From: Lachnospiraceae bacterium
GTDB taxonomy: Bacteria > Bacillota > Clostridia > Lachnospirales > Lachnospiraceae
DNA length: 36,154 nt
Assembly: GCA_017511045.1 (NCBI GenBank)
Contig: JAFWLM010000117.1
Location: 1-36,154, forward strand
Direction of reading: 5' to 3'
The position numbers and the translations under genes are program-made. Numbering within the stretch: position 1 is the stretch's first letter; the number at the start of each line of letters is the position of its first letter. Shown here in pieces: positions 22,619-30,589 of the stretch. The notes beneath the pieces are model-generated. The model was not told where the DNA came from, searched no databases, and saw only the letters and a list, made by a program, of their open reading frames with translations.

Positions 22619-23893
22619 ATGGGCAGATCAGAAGAATTATTTGAACGAGCAAAACAGGTGATCCCGGGCGGCGTGAACAGCCCGGTAAGAGCATTCGGCT
22701 CTGTCGGCATGACGCCTCGTTTTATTGAAAAAGGTTTCGGGTCCTACATCTGGGATTCCGAGGGAAATAAATACATCGACTTTATCGGCTCCTGGGGTCC
22801 GATGATCTTGGGCCACCAGAATCCGGATGTCATGGAAGAAGTGCGCAAGGCCATCTTTGACGGATTGAGTTTTGGTGCGGCAACCGAAAGAGAAGTGGAT
22901 ATGGCAGAGCTGATCTGCGAGATCGTTCCATCAATCGAAATGGTGCGTATGGTCAATTCCGGAACGGAAGCAGTCATGAGTGCGATCCGCGCGGCTCGCG
23001 GATTTACCGGGCGCGATAAGATCGTGAAGTTTGCTGGCTGCTATCACGGCCACAGCGATGCGCTTTTAGTTCAGGCCGGCAGCGGTCTCATGACACAGGG
23101 AATTCCTGGCAGCGCCGGAGTTCCGGAAGGATGCACGAAGGATACCTTAAGCGCAGTCTATAATGATCTGGATAGCGTAAAGGCTTTGTTTGAAGCAAAC
23201 CCAGGTGAGATCGCCTGCGTGATCGTTGAGCCGGTTGGCGCAAACATGGGCGTCGTTCTTCCGAAAGAAGGATTCCTTGAAGGACTCCGCAAGTTGTGTA
23301 CAGAGAATGGGGCTGTTTTGATCTTTGATGAGGTCATCACAGGCTTCCGTCTGGCACTGGACGGAGCTCAGGGATTTTACGGCATCACACCAGACCTTAC
23401 AACCTTCGGAAAGATCATCGGCGGTGGTATGCCAGTCGGCGCGTATGGTGGACGCAAAGATATTATGTCCTGTGTTGCTCCATTAGGCCCTGTTTATCAG
23501 GCGGGAACCTTGAGCGGAAACCCGGTCGCAATGGCGGCGGGCATCGCACAGCTTAAGGTGCTGAAAGATACGCCGGATATTTATAAAAACTTAAATGAAA
23601 AGGGCGACAGGTTCTTTGCAGAACTTGATAAGATCCTGACGGAAGCAGAGGTTCCGCATTGCCTGAACCACGTGGGCTCACTGGGCTGCATCTTCTTTAC
23701 AGACAAAGAAGTGGTTGATTATGAGTCTGCACAGACGAGCGACACCGCCCGTTTCACAGAGTATTTCAGACACATGCTGGGACAGGGCATCTACATTGCG
23801 CCGTCACAGTTTGAGGCCATGTTCCTCTCCACCGCACACACGGAAGAGGATCTGGCGAAGACGTTAGATGCGGTTAGAGGGTTTGTGAGGTAG
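22619..23893 (+). CDS. hemL: Glutamate-1-semialdehyde 2,1-aminomutase
   Basis: The 424-residue PLP enzyme converts glutamate-1-semialdehyde to 5-aminolevulinate, the step between the products of hemA and hemB. Diagnostic sequences: PGGVNSPVRAF near the start, MVNSGTEAVMSAIRAARG, FDEVITGFR and the PLP lysine Lys265 in TTFGKIIGGGMPVGAYGG. Length is typical. About 100 bp without recognisable features separates it from hemB, and a palindrome-rich gap separates it from hemC. Confidence 0.96.
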   Translation: MGRSEELFERAKQVIPGGVNSPVRAFGSVGMTPRFIEKGFGSYIWDSEGNKYIDFIGSWGPMILGHQNPDVMEEVRKAIFDGLSFGAATEREVDMAELICEIVPSIEMVRMVNSGTEAVMSAIRAARGFTGRDKIVKFAGCYHGHSDALLVQAGSGLMTQGIPGSAGVPEGCTKDTLSAVYNDLDSVKALFEANPGEIACVIVEPVGANMGVVLPKEGFLEGLRKLCTENGAVLIFDEVITGFRLALDGAQGFYGITPDLTTFGKIIGGGMPVGAYGGRKDIMSCVAPLGPVYQAGTLSGNPVAMAAGIAQLKVLKDTPDIYKNLNEKGDRFFAELDKILTEAEVPHCLNHVGSLGCIFFTDKEVVDYESAQTSDTARFTEYFRHMLGQGIYIAPSQFEAMFLSTAHTEEDLAKTLDAVRGFVR

Positions 23894-23930
23894 CTAGCTG
23901 TTACCGCTGAAAAAAACTCAAGGTGGCATT

Positions 23931-24073
23931 GCGGAAAAAGTGGCTTGGTGACGTCAAACGCAAAACAGTGTTGCGAAAAAAGTGGCTTGGTGACGTCAAA
24001 TAGGACGTCACGAAACGCGAAATGTTGCAAAAAAAACAGAAAAAATCGATTGATGACGTCAATAATGACGTCA
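23931..24073. repeat. TGACGTCA palindrome cluster with 42-bp direct repeats
   Basis: Perfect TGACGTCA sites lie at 23949, 23991, 24054 and 24066, with a fifth near-copy (GACGTCAC) at 24004. Two 28-bp near-identical copies containing TGGCTTGGTGACGTCAAA are 42 bp apart (23931-23958, 23973-24000). The sites can form hairpins: GTGACGTC-AAATAG-GACGTCAC (23990-24011) and TGACGTCA-ATAA-TGACGTCA (24054-24073). No T-run follows. Location between hemL and hemC suggests an operator array or mRNA-processing structure. Confidence 0.8.
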
Positions 24074-24129
24074 CCAAACAAGATTTTTGACAGGTATCCA
24101 TGTACATAAGTGGAGTAGATAGAACCTAA

Positions 24130-25092
24130 ATGAAAAAGATAATTGTAGGTAGCAGGGAAAGCCAGCTTGCGGTTGTGCAGAGCATGACGGTGGTCGATCA
24201 TATTAATGGGCTTTCTGAAAAAACAGGATACAGCGCCGATCTTCTGACAATGAAGACGACCGGCGATAAGATCTTAGACCGTACGCTGGATAAGGTCGGC
24301 GGCAAAGGTCTGTTTGTTAAGGAACTGGATCTGGCGCTTACGGAGAAAAGATTTGATCTTTCTGTACATAGCCTGAAGGACGTGCCGATGGAGATCGATC
24401 CGGCGCTTCCTTTGATCGCATTTTCCAAAAGGGAAGACCCGAGGGATGTTCTGGTGCTTCCGGAAAGTGCGCTTCAGAAAGTGATCGAAGAAGCGAAGGT
24501 CAGACATGACGAGCGAAGCCTGCAGTTTTTAATGCAGTCTGTAGAGCCGGATCCGAATCTTCCGATTGGCTCTTCCAGCCTTCGCCGTGTGATCCAGCTT
24601 CAGAAGATTTTTCCGAATCATAAGATCGAGCCGGTGCGCGGAAACCTTCAGACAAGACTTCGGAAACTGGACGAAGGACAGTATGGCGCATTGGTGCTTG
24701 CGGCCGCAGGCTTAAGACGTCTTGGCTTAGAGCATCGCATCAGCAGATTCTTTACGGTAGATGAAATGATACCGGCAGCAGGTCAGGGCATCATTGCCGT
24801 TCAGGGAAGAGCAGGTGAGGATTATTCCTATCTTGAGGGATATGCAGATAAAGAAACTGAGATTGCAGCGCTCTGCGAAAGAGCTTATGTGCGTGAATTA
24901 AATGGCGGATGTACTTCGCCGGTGTGCGCACATGCGCAGATCAAAGACGGAAAGATTTTCCTGAGCGCTTTATATTATGACGAGGCAAGCGGAAAGCATT
25001 GCATTGGTAATTCTGAGGGTGATACAGCGCATCCGGAAGAACTGGGAATAGAGCTTGCCAGACGCCTGCAGTCAGAGCTTAAGGGTGCATAA
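24130..25092 (+). CDS. hemC: Hydroxymethylbilane synthase (porphobilinogen deaminase)
   Basis: The 320-residue enzyme polymerises four porphobilinogens into hydroxymethylbilane. Visible signatures: GSRESQLAVVQ at the start, VHSLKDVP with catalytic Asp84, SSSLRRVIQL, RGNLQTRLRKL, AAAGLRRLG, and Cys261 in NGGCTSPVCAHA, which carries the dipyrromethane cofactor. Residues ~113-145 (between LVLPES and IGSSSLRR) form an extra helical segment compared with the usual short loop there, making this region longer than in E. coli. No strong ribosome site is seen before the ATG. Confidence 0.95.
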   Translation: MKKIIVGSRESQLAVVQSMTVVDHINGLSEKTGYSADLLTMKTTGDKILDRTLDKVGGKGLFVKELDLALTEKRFDLSVHSLKDVPMEIDPALPLIAFSKREDPRDVLVLPESALQKVIEEAKVRHDERSLQFLMQSVEPDPNLPIGSSSLRRVIQLQKIFPNHKIEPVRGNLQTRLRKLDEGQYGALVLAAAGLRRLGLEHRISRFFTVDEMIPAAGQGIIAVQGRAGEDYSYLEGYADKETEIAALCERAYVRELNGGCTSPVCAHAQIKDGKIFLSALYYDEASGKHCIGNSEGDTAHPEELGIELARRLQSELKGA

Positions 25093-25163
25093 AAACGCTG
25101 ATAAAGGAAAAAGAATTACAGAAAGGAAATCTGTACCAATAACAGGACAGATCGAAAACTGAT

Positions 25164-26675
25164 ATGAGCGGAAAAGTATGGCTGGTGGGAGCCGGACCGG
25201 GAGATGCAGGACTTTTCACCCTGCGTGGAAAAGAAGTATTAGAAGATGCCGACGTTGTAGTTTATGACGCCTTAGTTGGTCAGGGCATCTTATCCATGAT
25301 CCCGGATAAAGCAGAATTGATCTTTGCGGGGAAACGTTCCGGCAACCACTATATGAAACAGAGTGATACCAATGTCGTGCTTTTAGAAGAAGCAAAGAAG
25401 GGCAAGAAGGTAGTGCGCTTAAAAGGCGGCGACCCGTTCCTCTTTGGACGCGGCGGAGAAGAGCTCGAGCTGTTGGTTGAAAATAATATTCCGTTTGAAG
25501 TGGTCCCCGGAATTACGAGCGCGTTTGCGGTACCGGCTTATAACGGCATTCCGGTAACGCATCGTGACTTCTGTTCCAGTGTTCATATCATCACCGGACA
25601 CAAGCGCGCGGATCACAGCTATGACATTGATTTTAAAGCCCTTGTAAATACAAAAGGAACCCTGGTCTTCCTGATGGGAATCGCGGCGCTTCCGGATATC
25701 TGCAAAGGACTGTTGGATGCAGGGATGGATCCTGAAATTCCGGCAGCTGTTCTGGAAAAAGGAACGACCGCGGCTCAGCACAGGATCGCTGCAACACTTG
25801 GAACACTCGAAGAAGTCTGCAGCCGGACCGAAGTTATGACTCCGGCCATCATCGTTGTCGGGCAGGTCTGCTCCCTGGCTGATGATTTCGGCTGGTATGA
25901 GAAGCGCCCGCTTGCAGGCGTCAAGGTTGCGGTTACAAGACCGAAGGAATTAGTCTCCCAGCTTTCTTCCATGCTCAGAAAAGAAGGTGCGGAAGTTTTG
26001 GAGATGCCGGCGATCGCAGTGAAACCGGTAGAGGATATGAGTCCGCTCCATCAGGCGATTAAAGGTCTGGAGAATAAAAAGTATTCCTGGATCGTCTTTA
26101 CGAGTCCGTCCGGAGTGCGCATCTTCTTTGAGGAGATGTTTAAACTCAGCGACGTTCGTGCTTTGGCAGGCGTAAAGATCGCATCCATTGGAAAAGGCTC
26201 GGAAAAAGCACTGAACGGATATGGTCTCAAAGCAGACTTTATTCCGTCAGTATATGACGGGGAGACCCTCGGAAAAGAACTGGCAGAGCAGTGCAAGGCC
26301 GGCGACAATATCCTGATTCCAAGAGCGGCCATCGGAAACCCGGAACTTCCGGCAGAGCTTTCAAAAGTGGAAGGTGTTACGGTCACAGATATTGCAACCT
26401 ATGACACGGTCTATGAGTCATCGAAAGTGATCGATGAACACGCAGCAATGGAAGATGGCGATGTGGACTTTGCAGTCTTCACCAGCGCTTCAACGGTCAA
26501 AGGTTTTGCCGCGAGCCTGGACGGCCTGGACTTTTCAAAAGTAAAAGCAGTCTGCATCGGAAAGCAGACCAGAGCAGCCGCTGAAAGCTATGGAATGAAA
26601 ACCTGGATGGCAGAAAAAGCAACTCTGCCGGCACTGGTCGAGTGCGTTAAACAGGCGGCAGCAGAATTGAAATAA
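25164..26675 (+). CDS. cobA-hemD: Uroporphyrinogen-III C-methyltransferase / uroporphyrinogen-III synthase fusion
   Basis: The 503-residue fusion has a CobA/SUMT domain (about 1-245) and a HemD domain (about 255-503). SUMT motifs: GAGPGD (9-14), VVRLKGGDPFLFGRGGEE (83-100), VVPGITSAFAVPAYNGIPVT. HemD motifs are weaker, as usual for the family: VAVTRPKE at its start, SWIVFTSPSGVRIFFEE and FAVFTSASTVKGFA. HemD closes hydroxymethylbilane to uroporphyrinogen III and CobA methylates it at C2 and C7 to precorrin-2, so the fusion commits flux away from heme to siroheme and cobalamin. This fusion is common in Firmicutes. Two degenerate echoes of its last codons follow the stop. Confidence 0.95.
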   Translation: MSGKVWLVGAGPGDAGLFTLRGKEVLEDADVVVYDALVGQGILSMIPDKAELIFAGKRSGNHYMKQSDTNVVLLEEAKKGKKVVRLKGGDPFLFGRGGEELELLVENNIPFEVVPGITSAFAVPAYNGIPVTHRDFCSSVHIITGHKRADHSYDIDFKALVNTKGTLVFLMGIAALPDICKGLLDAGMDPEIPAAVLEKGTTAAQHRIAATLGTLEEVCSRTEVMTPAIIVVGQVCSLADDFGWYEKRPLAGVKVAVTRPKELVSQLSSMLRKEGAEVLEMPAIAVKPVEDMSPLHQAIKGLENKKYSWIVFTSPSGVRIFFEEMFKLSDVRALAGVKIASIGKGSEKALNGYGLKADFIPSVYDGETLGKELAEQCKAGDNILIPRAAIGNPELPAELSKVEGVTVTDIATYDTVYESSKVIDEHAAMEDGDVDFAVFTSASTVKGFAASLDGLDFSKVKAVCIGKQTRAAAESYGMKTWMAEKATLPALVECVKQAAAELK

Positions 26676-26780
26676 ATCATCGCGGCCTTGATCAAACGCG
26701 TAAAGCAGGCCGCAACTGAAATGGAATAAAAAACAGCGCGGCCATAGTCGAAAGTATAAAAGCAGGCCGTTGGAACAATT
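26634..26780 (+). repeat. Degenerate tandem echoes of the cobA-hemD 3' end
   Basis: The end of the gene (from 26634, coding VECVKQAAAELK and stop) is repeated at about 26687-26742, where the same frame reads IKRVKQAATEME and stop, and again, more decayed, at 26743-26780 (AAAGCAGGCCG at 26759). Periods are about 53 and 57 bp. No gene lies in this gap. Confidence 0.65.
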
Positions 26781-26801
26781 AGATAATACGGAGGAGAAAC
26801 A

Positions 26802-27500
26802 ATGAAAGGTATTGCATACGGAGTTGGAGTAGGTCCCGGAGATCCGGAGTTAATGACACTGAAGGCAGTCCGCCTGATCAAAGAGGCAGACGTCATTGCT
26901 GTTCCGGGAAGAGAACAGGATCTGAAGGAGGCAGTTGCGTATAAGATCGCAGCGGGTGCTGTTCCGGAGATCGCGGAAAAGACTCTGGTCCCGATTCATT
27001 TTCTCCATGTGAAAGACCGCGCTAAGACGGATGAAGAGCACAAAAAGGGTGCGAAGATCATCGAGGAATATCTCGACCAGGGAAAGAATGTTGTGTTCAT
27101 TACCCTTGGGGATTCCACGATCTATTGTACTTTCAGCTATCTGCAGCATTATCTTGAGGCTGACGGATATCAGGTGGAACTGGTGCCGGGAATCCCGTCC
27201 TTCTGTGCGGCTGCAGCAAGACTCGGCATTTCCCTGACGGAGTGGAACGAGCCTTTGCATGTAATTCCGGCAGCACATAAGACAGAAGAAGCCTTAGACC
27301 TTCCGGGAACCTATGTGCTGATGAAATCCGCAAGCTATATGAAGGACAGCAAACGACTGCTCCGTGAAAGCGGAAAAGAAGTTCAGTGTGTGGAAAACTG
27401 CAGCATGGAAACAGAAAAGGTGTACAGAAGCCTTGAAGAGATTCCTGACGATGCAGGCTACTTCTCACTGATCATCGCAAAAGACCCGTATCGCCCGTAA
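26802..27500 (+). CDS. cbiL: Cobalt-factor II / precorrin-2 C20-methyltransferase
   Basis: The 232-residue SAM-dependent methyltransferase has the tetrapyrrole methylase fold: GVGVGPGDPELMTLKAVRLI at the N-terminus, VFITLGDSTIYCTFSYLQ with the GD(S/P) pattern, and VELVPGIPSFCAAAARLGI. The long insertion with HFLHVKD and the GDSTIY variant fit the C20 class (CbiL/CobI) rather than SUMT or C17 enzymes. Since cbiK, the mark of the early-cobalt pathway, is nearby, cobalt-factor II is the likelier substrate, hence CbiL. The ribosome site GGAGG lies 7 bp before the ATG. Confidence 0.92.
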   Translation: MKGIAYGVGVGPGDPELMTLKAVRLIKEADVIAVPGREQDLKEAVAYKIAAGAVPEIAEKTLVPIHFLHVKDRAKTDEEHKKGAKIIEEYLDQGKNVVFITLGDSTIYCTFSYLQHYLEADGYQVELVPGIPSFCAAAARLGISLTEWNEPLHVIPAAHKTEEALDLPGTYVLMKSASYMKDSKRLLRESGKEVQCVENCSMETEKVYRSLEEIPDDAGYFSLIIAKDPYRP

Positions 27501-27532
27501 GAAAGTTACAGGTTTAGAGTTGGAAGCGGAAA

Positions 27533-27690
27533 GCTTTGAAAAAACAAAATTGAGTTTTTCTTGCCTGGAAGGTAGTTGAAAATATCTTGGTTGAAACATA
27601 GTTGAAAATATCTTGTTTGGAACGTAGTTGAGCCTATTCAGTTCCGGCTTTGAAAAATCAAAATTGCGATTTTCTTGTTTAGAGCATGTG
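27533..27690. repeat. AT-rich direct repeats after cbiL
   Basis: GCTTTGAAAAA(A/T)CAAAATTG plus following TTTTTCTTG-like sequence occurs at about 27533 and 27648, and TAGTTGAAAATATCTTG occurs twice near 27573-27615. No coding frame is credible here. Confidence 0.55.
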
Positions 27691-27869
27691 GAAGCCTATA
27701 GCTAACAAGAAAACATGGTTTTACTGGTTGTTAAGATGAAAAATAGGGGCTCTTTAAGGGCAGTTTTAGGGCATTTCTTGTTTTCACCGCTGCAAAGGCT
27801 ATAGCTAACAAGAAAACGATGACACTTTCTTGTTAACTACTGGGTTTATAGACGGCCAAACAAGAAAAT
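27670..27869. repeat. Three TTTCTTGTT-N24-AACAAGAAA dyads
   Basis: Inverted repeats at 27670-27713, 27774-27816 and 27826-27868 each have TTTCTTGTT and AACAAGAAA arms separated by exactly 24 bases. The first two loops also share CTATAGCTAACAAGAAAAC (27696-27714 and 27799-27817). Their centres are about 103 and 52 bp apart. They fill the gap before the ABC transporter genes. The rest of 27501-27994 holds no gene that I can see. Confidence 0.75.
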
Positions 27870-27994
27870 CCGAAATTGGAACTAATAATAAAGACAATTT
27901 AACAGTAAAGCTGCGTAGTTGTTATTCAGCATATCGTATTTAGTAGGTACTCGTTGTTGTGATTTTATATCATTATAGTATTTAACTTTTTAAT

Positions 27995-28837
27995 ATGATT
28001 GAGATCAAAGATCTGACAAAAAAATTTGGTGACTTTACCGCGGTGGATCATCTGAACATGACCATTAACACCGGTGAATTCTTCGGACTCTTAGGCCCGA
28101 ACGGTGCAGGCAAGACCACCACCATAAGCATGATGAGCACAGTTCTGCTTCCGTCGGAAGGAGAGATCTTAATCGACGGCAAAAAGCTGGACAGAAAAGC
28201 TTCTGCGGAGAAACGCAAACTCAGCGTGATCACGCAGGAGTATTCCATGCGCCAGGATATGACCATGGATGAAGTTATGGAATATCAGGGACGGCTTTAT
28301 TTCCTGCCTAGAAAAGTCATCAAACAAAAGAGCGATGAGCTGTTAGAGTTTGCAGGCCTTAAAGAGTTCCGCAAAAGAACAGTGCGTCACTTATCCGGCG
28401 GTATGAAGAGAAAGCTCATGATCTGCCGTGCATTGATGATCGAGCCGGAGATCTTGCTTTTAGATGAGCCGACCGCCGGCATGGATGCCTTAAGCCGCCG
28501 CCAGATGTGGAACCTGCTCCGTCAGGTCAATGTGCGGAACATGACGATCGTCCTTACGACGCATTACATCGAAGAGGCACAGGCGCTCTGCGACCGTGTG
28601 GCACTGGTCAACCGCGGAAAGCTTCAGAAGCTGGATACTCCGGACAACCTGATTCAGGAGCTCGGAGCCTTTGCAGTGGATGAGACCGGGAAAGACGGAC
28701 TTAAGAGCAGCTACTTTAAAAACAGAGATGAGGCGATCGCTTATCTTTCGCAGGCAGGACAGGATGCGACCTTCCGCATGACGACGCTCGAGGATGTGTT
28801 CGTGGATGTGGCAGGACAGACGTTGGAGAAGAAATAA
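27995..28837 (+). CDS. ABC transporter ATP-binding protein
   Basis: The 280-residue ATPase has Walker A GPNGAGKTTT (about 34-43), a Q-loop in VITQEYSMRQDMT, signature LSGGMKRKL, Walker B ILLLDEPTAGMD and the switch His in LTTHYIEEA. It belongs to the drug/polysaccharide/lipid exporter type (DrrA/NodI-like) that pairs with ABC-2 permeases. The ATG has no Shine-Dalgarno sequence; a possible -10 (TATAGT, 27974-27979) is only 15 bp upstream, so the message could be nearly leaderless. It pairs with the permease gene that follows. Its place between cbiL and cbiK suggests a link to tetrapyrroles, but the substrate cannot be read from sequence. Confidence 0.93.
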   Translation: MIEIKDLTKKFGDFTAVDHLNMTINTGEFFGLLGPNGAGKTTTISMMSTVLLPSEGEILIDGKKLDRKASAEKRKLSVITQEYSMRQDMTMDEVMEYQGRLYFLPRKVIKQKSDELLEFAGLKEFRKRTVRHLSGGMKRKLMICRALMIEPEILLLDEPTAGMDALSRRQMWNLLRQVNVRNMTIVLTTHYIEEAQALCDRVALVNRGKLQKLDTPDNLIQELGAFAVDETGKDGLKSSYFKNRDEAIAYLSQAGQDATFRMTTLEDVFVDVAGQTLEKK

Positions 28838-28953
28838 AGAGTCTCATGGACATAGATATTTTTTATCTTGAGCCGAAAGAGAAATCGACAAATACGAGAT
28901 AATAGATAACTGAGACAAGCAGAAAGAAAAGTTTAGGAAACAGGAAGACAAGT

Positions 28954-29685
28954 ATGGGCATAGTAACAGTACTTTGGGAAAAATGGGTAGAGTTCCGGCG
29001 TGACTTTTTTAAGATCACAGCCGCTGCTTTGATTACGCCTGTTATGTACCTGATCATTTTCGGATTGGGCATTCAGACGACGTCCCACGGCGAACCATAC
29101 TTGCACTTCCTGGTGCCGGGCGTTGTAGCAATGTCCACGATGACAGGAAGCTTTTCCGCGATCGCACAGAACATGAGCGTGCAGCGCCTTTATGAAAAAG
29201 CGTTGGATCAGGTCATGGTTTCCCCGACCCCGCTGTGGCAGTTTATCTTAGGCCAGGTCATCGGAGGAAGCCTTCGCGGCATGTACTCCGGATGCATGAT
29301 CCTTCTTCTTACGTTGCCGATCAGTACGGATCTGACTTTCAACGGGCTATCGTTCTTTATCATGTTCCTGAACGGACTGGTATTTTCGACAATTGCGCTG
29401 GTTCTTTCCTTCCTTGCAAAAAGTTATACGGATGCGCCGCGTTACACTTCCTACATCATCATGCCGATGTCGTTCCTGTGTAACACCTTCTTTTCTACGG
29501 ACCAGATGCCGATGGGCTTCCGTCAGATCATCTCATTTTTACCGCTGTCGCAGAGCTGCGATATGATACGAAAAATTGCGAACGGAGAATCCTCGGGATA
29601 TATCGGCTTTATCATCCTTGCTGCATATCTTGCAATTTTCGGATTCATTTCCGTGATGTTTATATACAAAAAGAAAAACTTGTAG
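28954..29685 (+). CDS. ABC-2 type transporter permease
   Basis: The 243-residue membrane protein has about six hydrophobic segments (including ITAAALITPVMYLIIFGLGI, GMYSGCMILLLTLPI and IGFIILAAYLAIFGFISVMF) and the ABC-2 layout: a short amphipathic start, YLHFLVPGVVAMSTM after the first helix, and a basic C-terminal tail. It should form the membrane half of an exporter with the ATPase upstream, from which it is separated by 116 bp with no recognisable signal. Export of toxic tetrapyrrole intermediates or of a surface component are both possible. Confidence 0.9.
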   Translation: MGIVTVLWEKWVEFRRDFFKITAAALITPVMYLIIFGLGIQTTSHGEPYLHFLVPGVVAMSTMTGSFSAIAQNMSVQRLYEKALDQVMVSPTPLWQFILGQVIGGSLRGMYSGCMILLLTLPISTDLTFNGLSFFIMFLNGLVFSTIALVLSFLAKSYTDAPRYTSYIIMPMSFLCNTFFSTDQMPMGFRQIISFLPLSQSCDMIRKIANGESSGYIGFIILAAYLAIFGFISVMFIYKKKNL

Positions 29686-29800
29686 GCGTTATAAGGCCGA
29701 GGTACTTTCCAGGTTCGGAATTTAGATTCTGCATGGATGATAGCTTAAGGTAAATTACTGAACATAGTAACTTGGAAAAGACAACAGAAAGAGGAACAAT

Positions 29801-30586
29801 ATGAGCGAAAACAAAGCGCTGGTCGTGATCAGCTTTGGAACTTCATATAAAGATACCTGTGAAAAAACGATTGGTGCGATTGAAAACGATTTCAAGAACA
29901 CATTTTCGGATCGCAAGTTTTACAGAGCTTGGACAAGCGGGTTTATTCGGAAAAAGATGCTAGAAAGAGATGGAGAAAAGATTCTCTCTCCGGAAGAGGC
30001 ATTACGGCTTGCAAAGGAAGAAGGCTGTGAAGACATTTTGATCCAGCCGACACATCTGTTAGCGGGGGAAGAGTTTGGGAAAATATTATCCGCGCTTGAG
30101 CCTCAGCTGAAATCCTTTGACGCTGTACATATCAGCAGACCGCTTTTAGAAACTGAAGACGATATAAAAGAAATGGCTGAAAAGCTGACGGAGATTTTTA
30201 AAGATATTAAAGACGATGAGATGGCCGCTTTCATGGGCCATGGCAGCAATAGTTTGAAACTCCCGGTTTATGAATTGTTTAACGAAACTTTTAAAGCACA
30301 GGGGCACGAAAACTTCTGCGTTGGAACAGTTGAATTTGAGCCGGGTATTGATCCGGCGCTTGAAAAAGTAAAAGAAAGAAAACCAAAGAAAGTTTATCTA
30401 TCTCCAATGCTTGTCGTTGCAGGCGATCATGCGAACAATGATATGGCAGGCGATGAACCGGATTCCTGGAAGAATCAGATCTCTGCACTTGGCACAGAAG
30501 TAGAGTGTGTCCTCAAGGGACTTGGCGAATATCCGGAAATACGTGGAATGTATTTAGAGAGAGCAAAAGACGCTTTAGAGAAATAA
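29801..30586 (+). CDS. cbiK: Sirohydrochlorin cobaltochelatase (cytoplasmic)
   Basis: The 261-residue protein is a complete CbiK without signal peptide. Co2+ ligands of the family are present: His147 in FMGHGSNS, Glu178 in GTVEFEPG and His210 in VVAGDHANND; LVVISFGTSYKDT is the usual N-terminal strand. CbiK inserts Co2+ into sirohydrochlorin, giving the substrate of CbiL encoded upstream. The ribosome site is GAGGAAC. Only 3 bp separate its stop from the next gene, so the surface protein at 30590 is translated from the same message. Confidence 0.94.
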   Translation: MSENKALVVISFGTSYKDTCEKTIGAIENDFKNTFSDRKFYRAWTSGFIRKKMLERDGEKILSPEEALRLAKEEGCEDILIQPTHLLAGEEFGKILSALEPQLKSFDAVHISRPLLETEDDIKEMAEKLTEIFKDIKDDEMAAFMGHGSNSLKLPVYELFNETFKAQGHENFCVGTVEFEPGIDPALEKVKERKPKKVYLSPMLVVAGDHANNDMAGDEPDSWKNQISALGTEVECVLKGLGEYPEIRGMYLERAKDALEK

Positions 30587-30589
30587 CAA

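Noticed and set aside
23791-24201. Minus-strand frames across the hemL-hemC gap with repeated peptides
   Set aside because: The repetition comes from the TGACGTCA repeats and the frames overlap hemL and hemC.
27670-27869. CRISPR array
   Set aside because: Repeats are inverted pairs with related spacers and irregular unit spacing; no cas genes are near.
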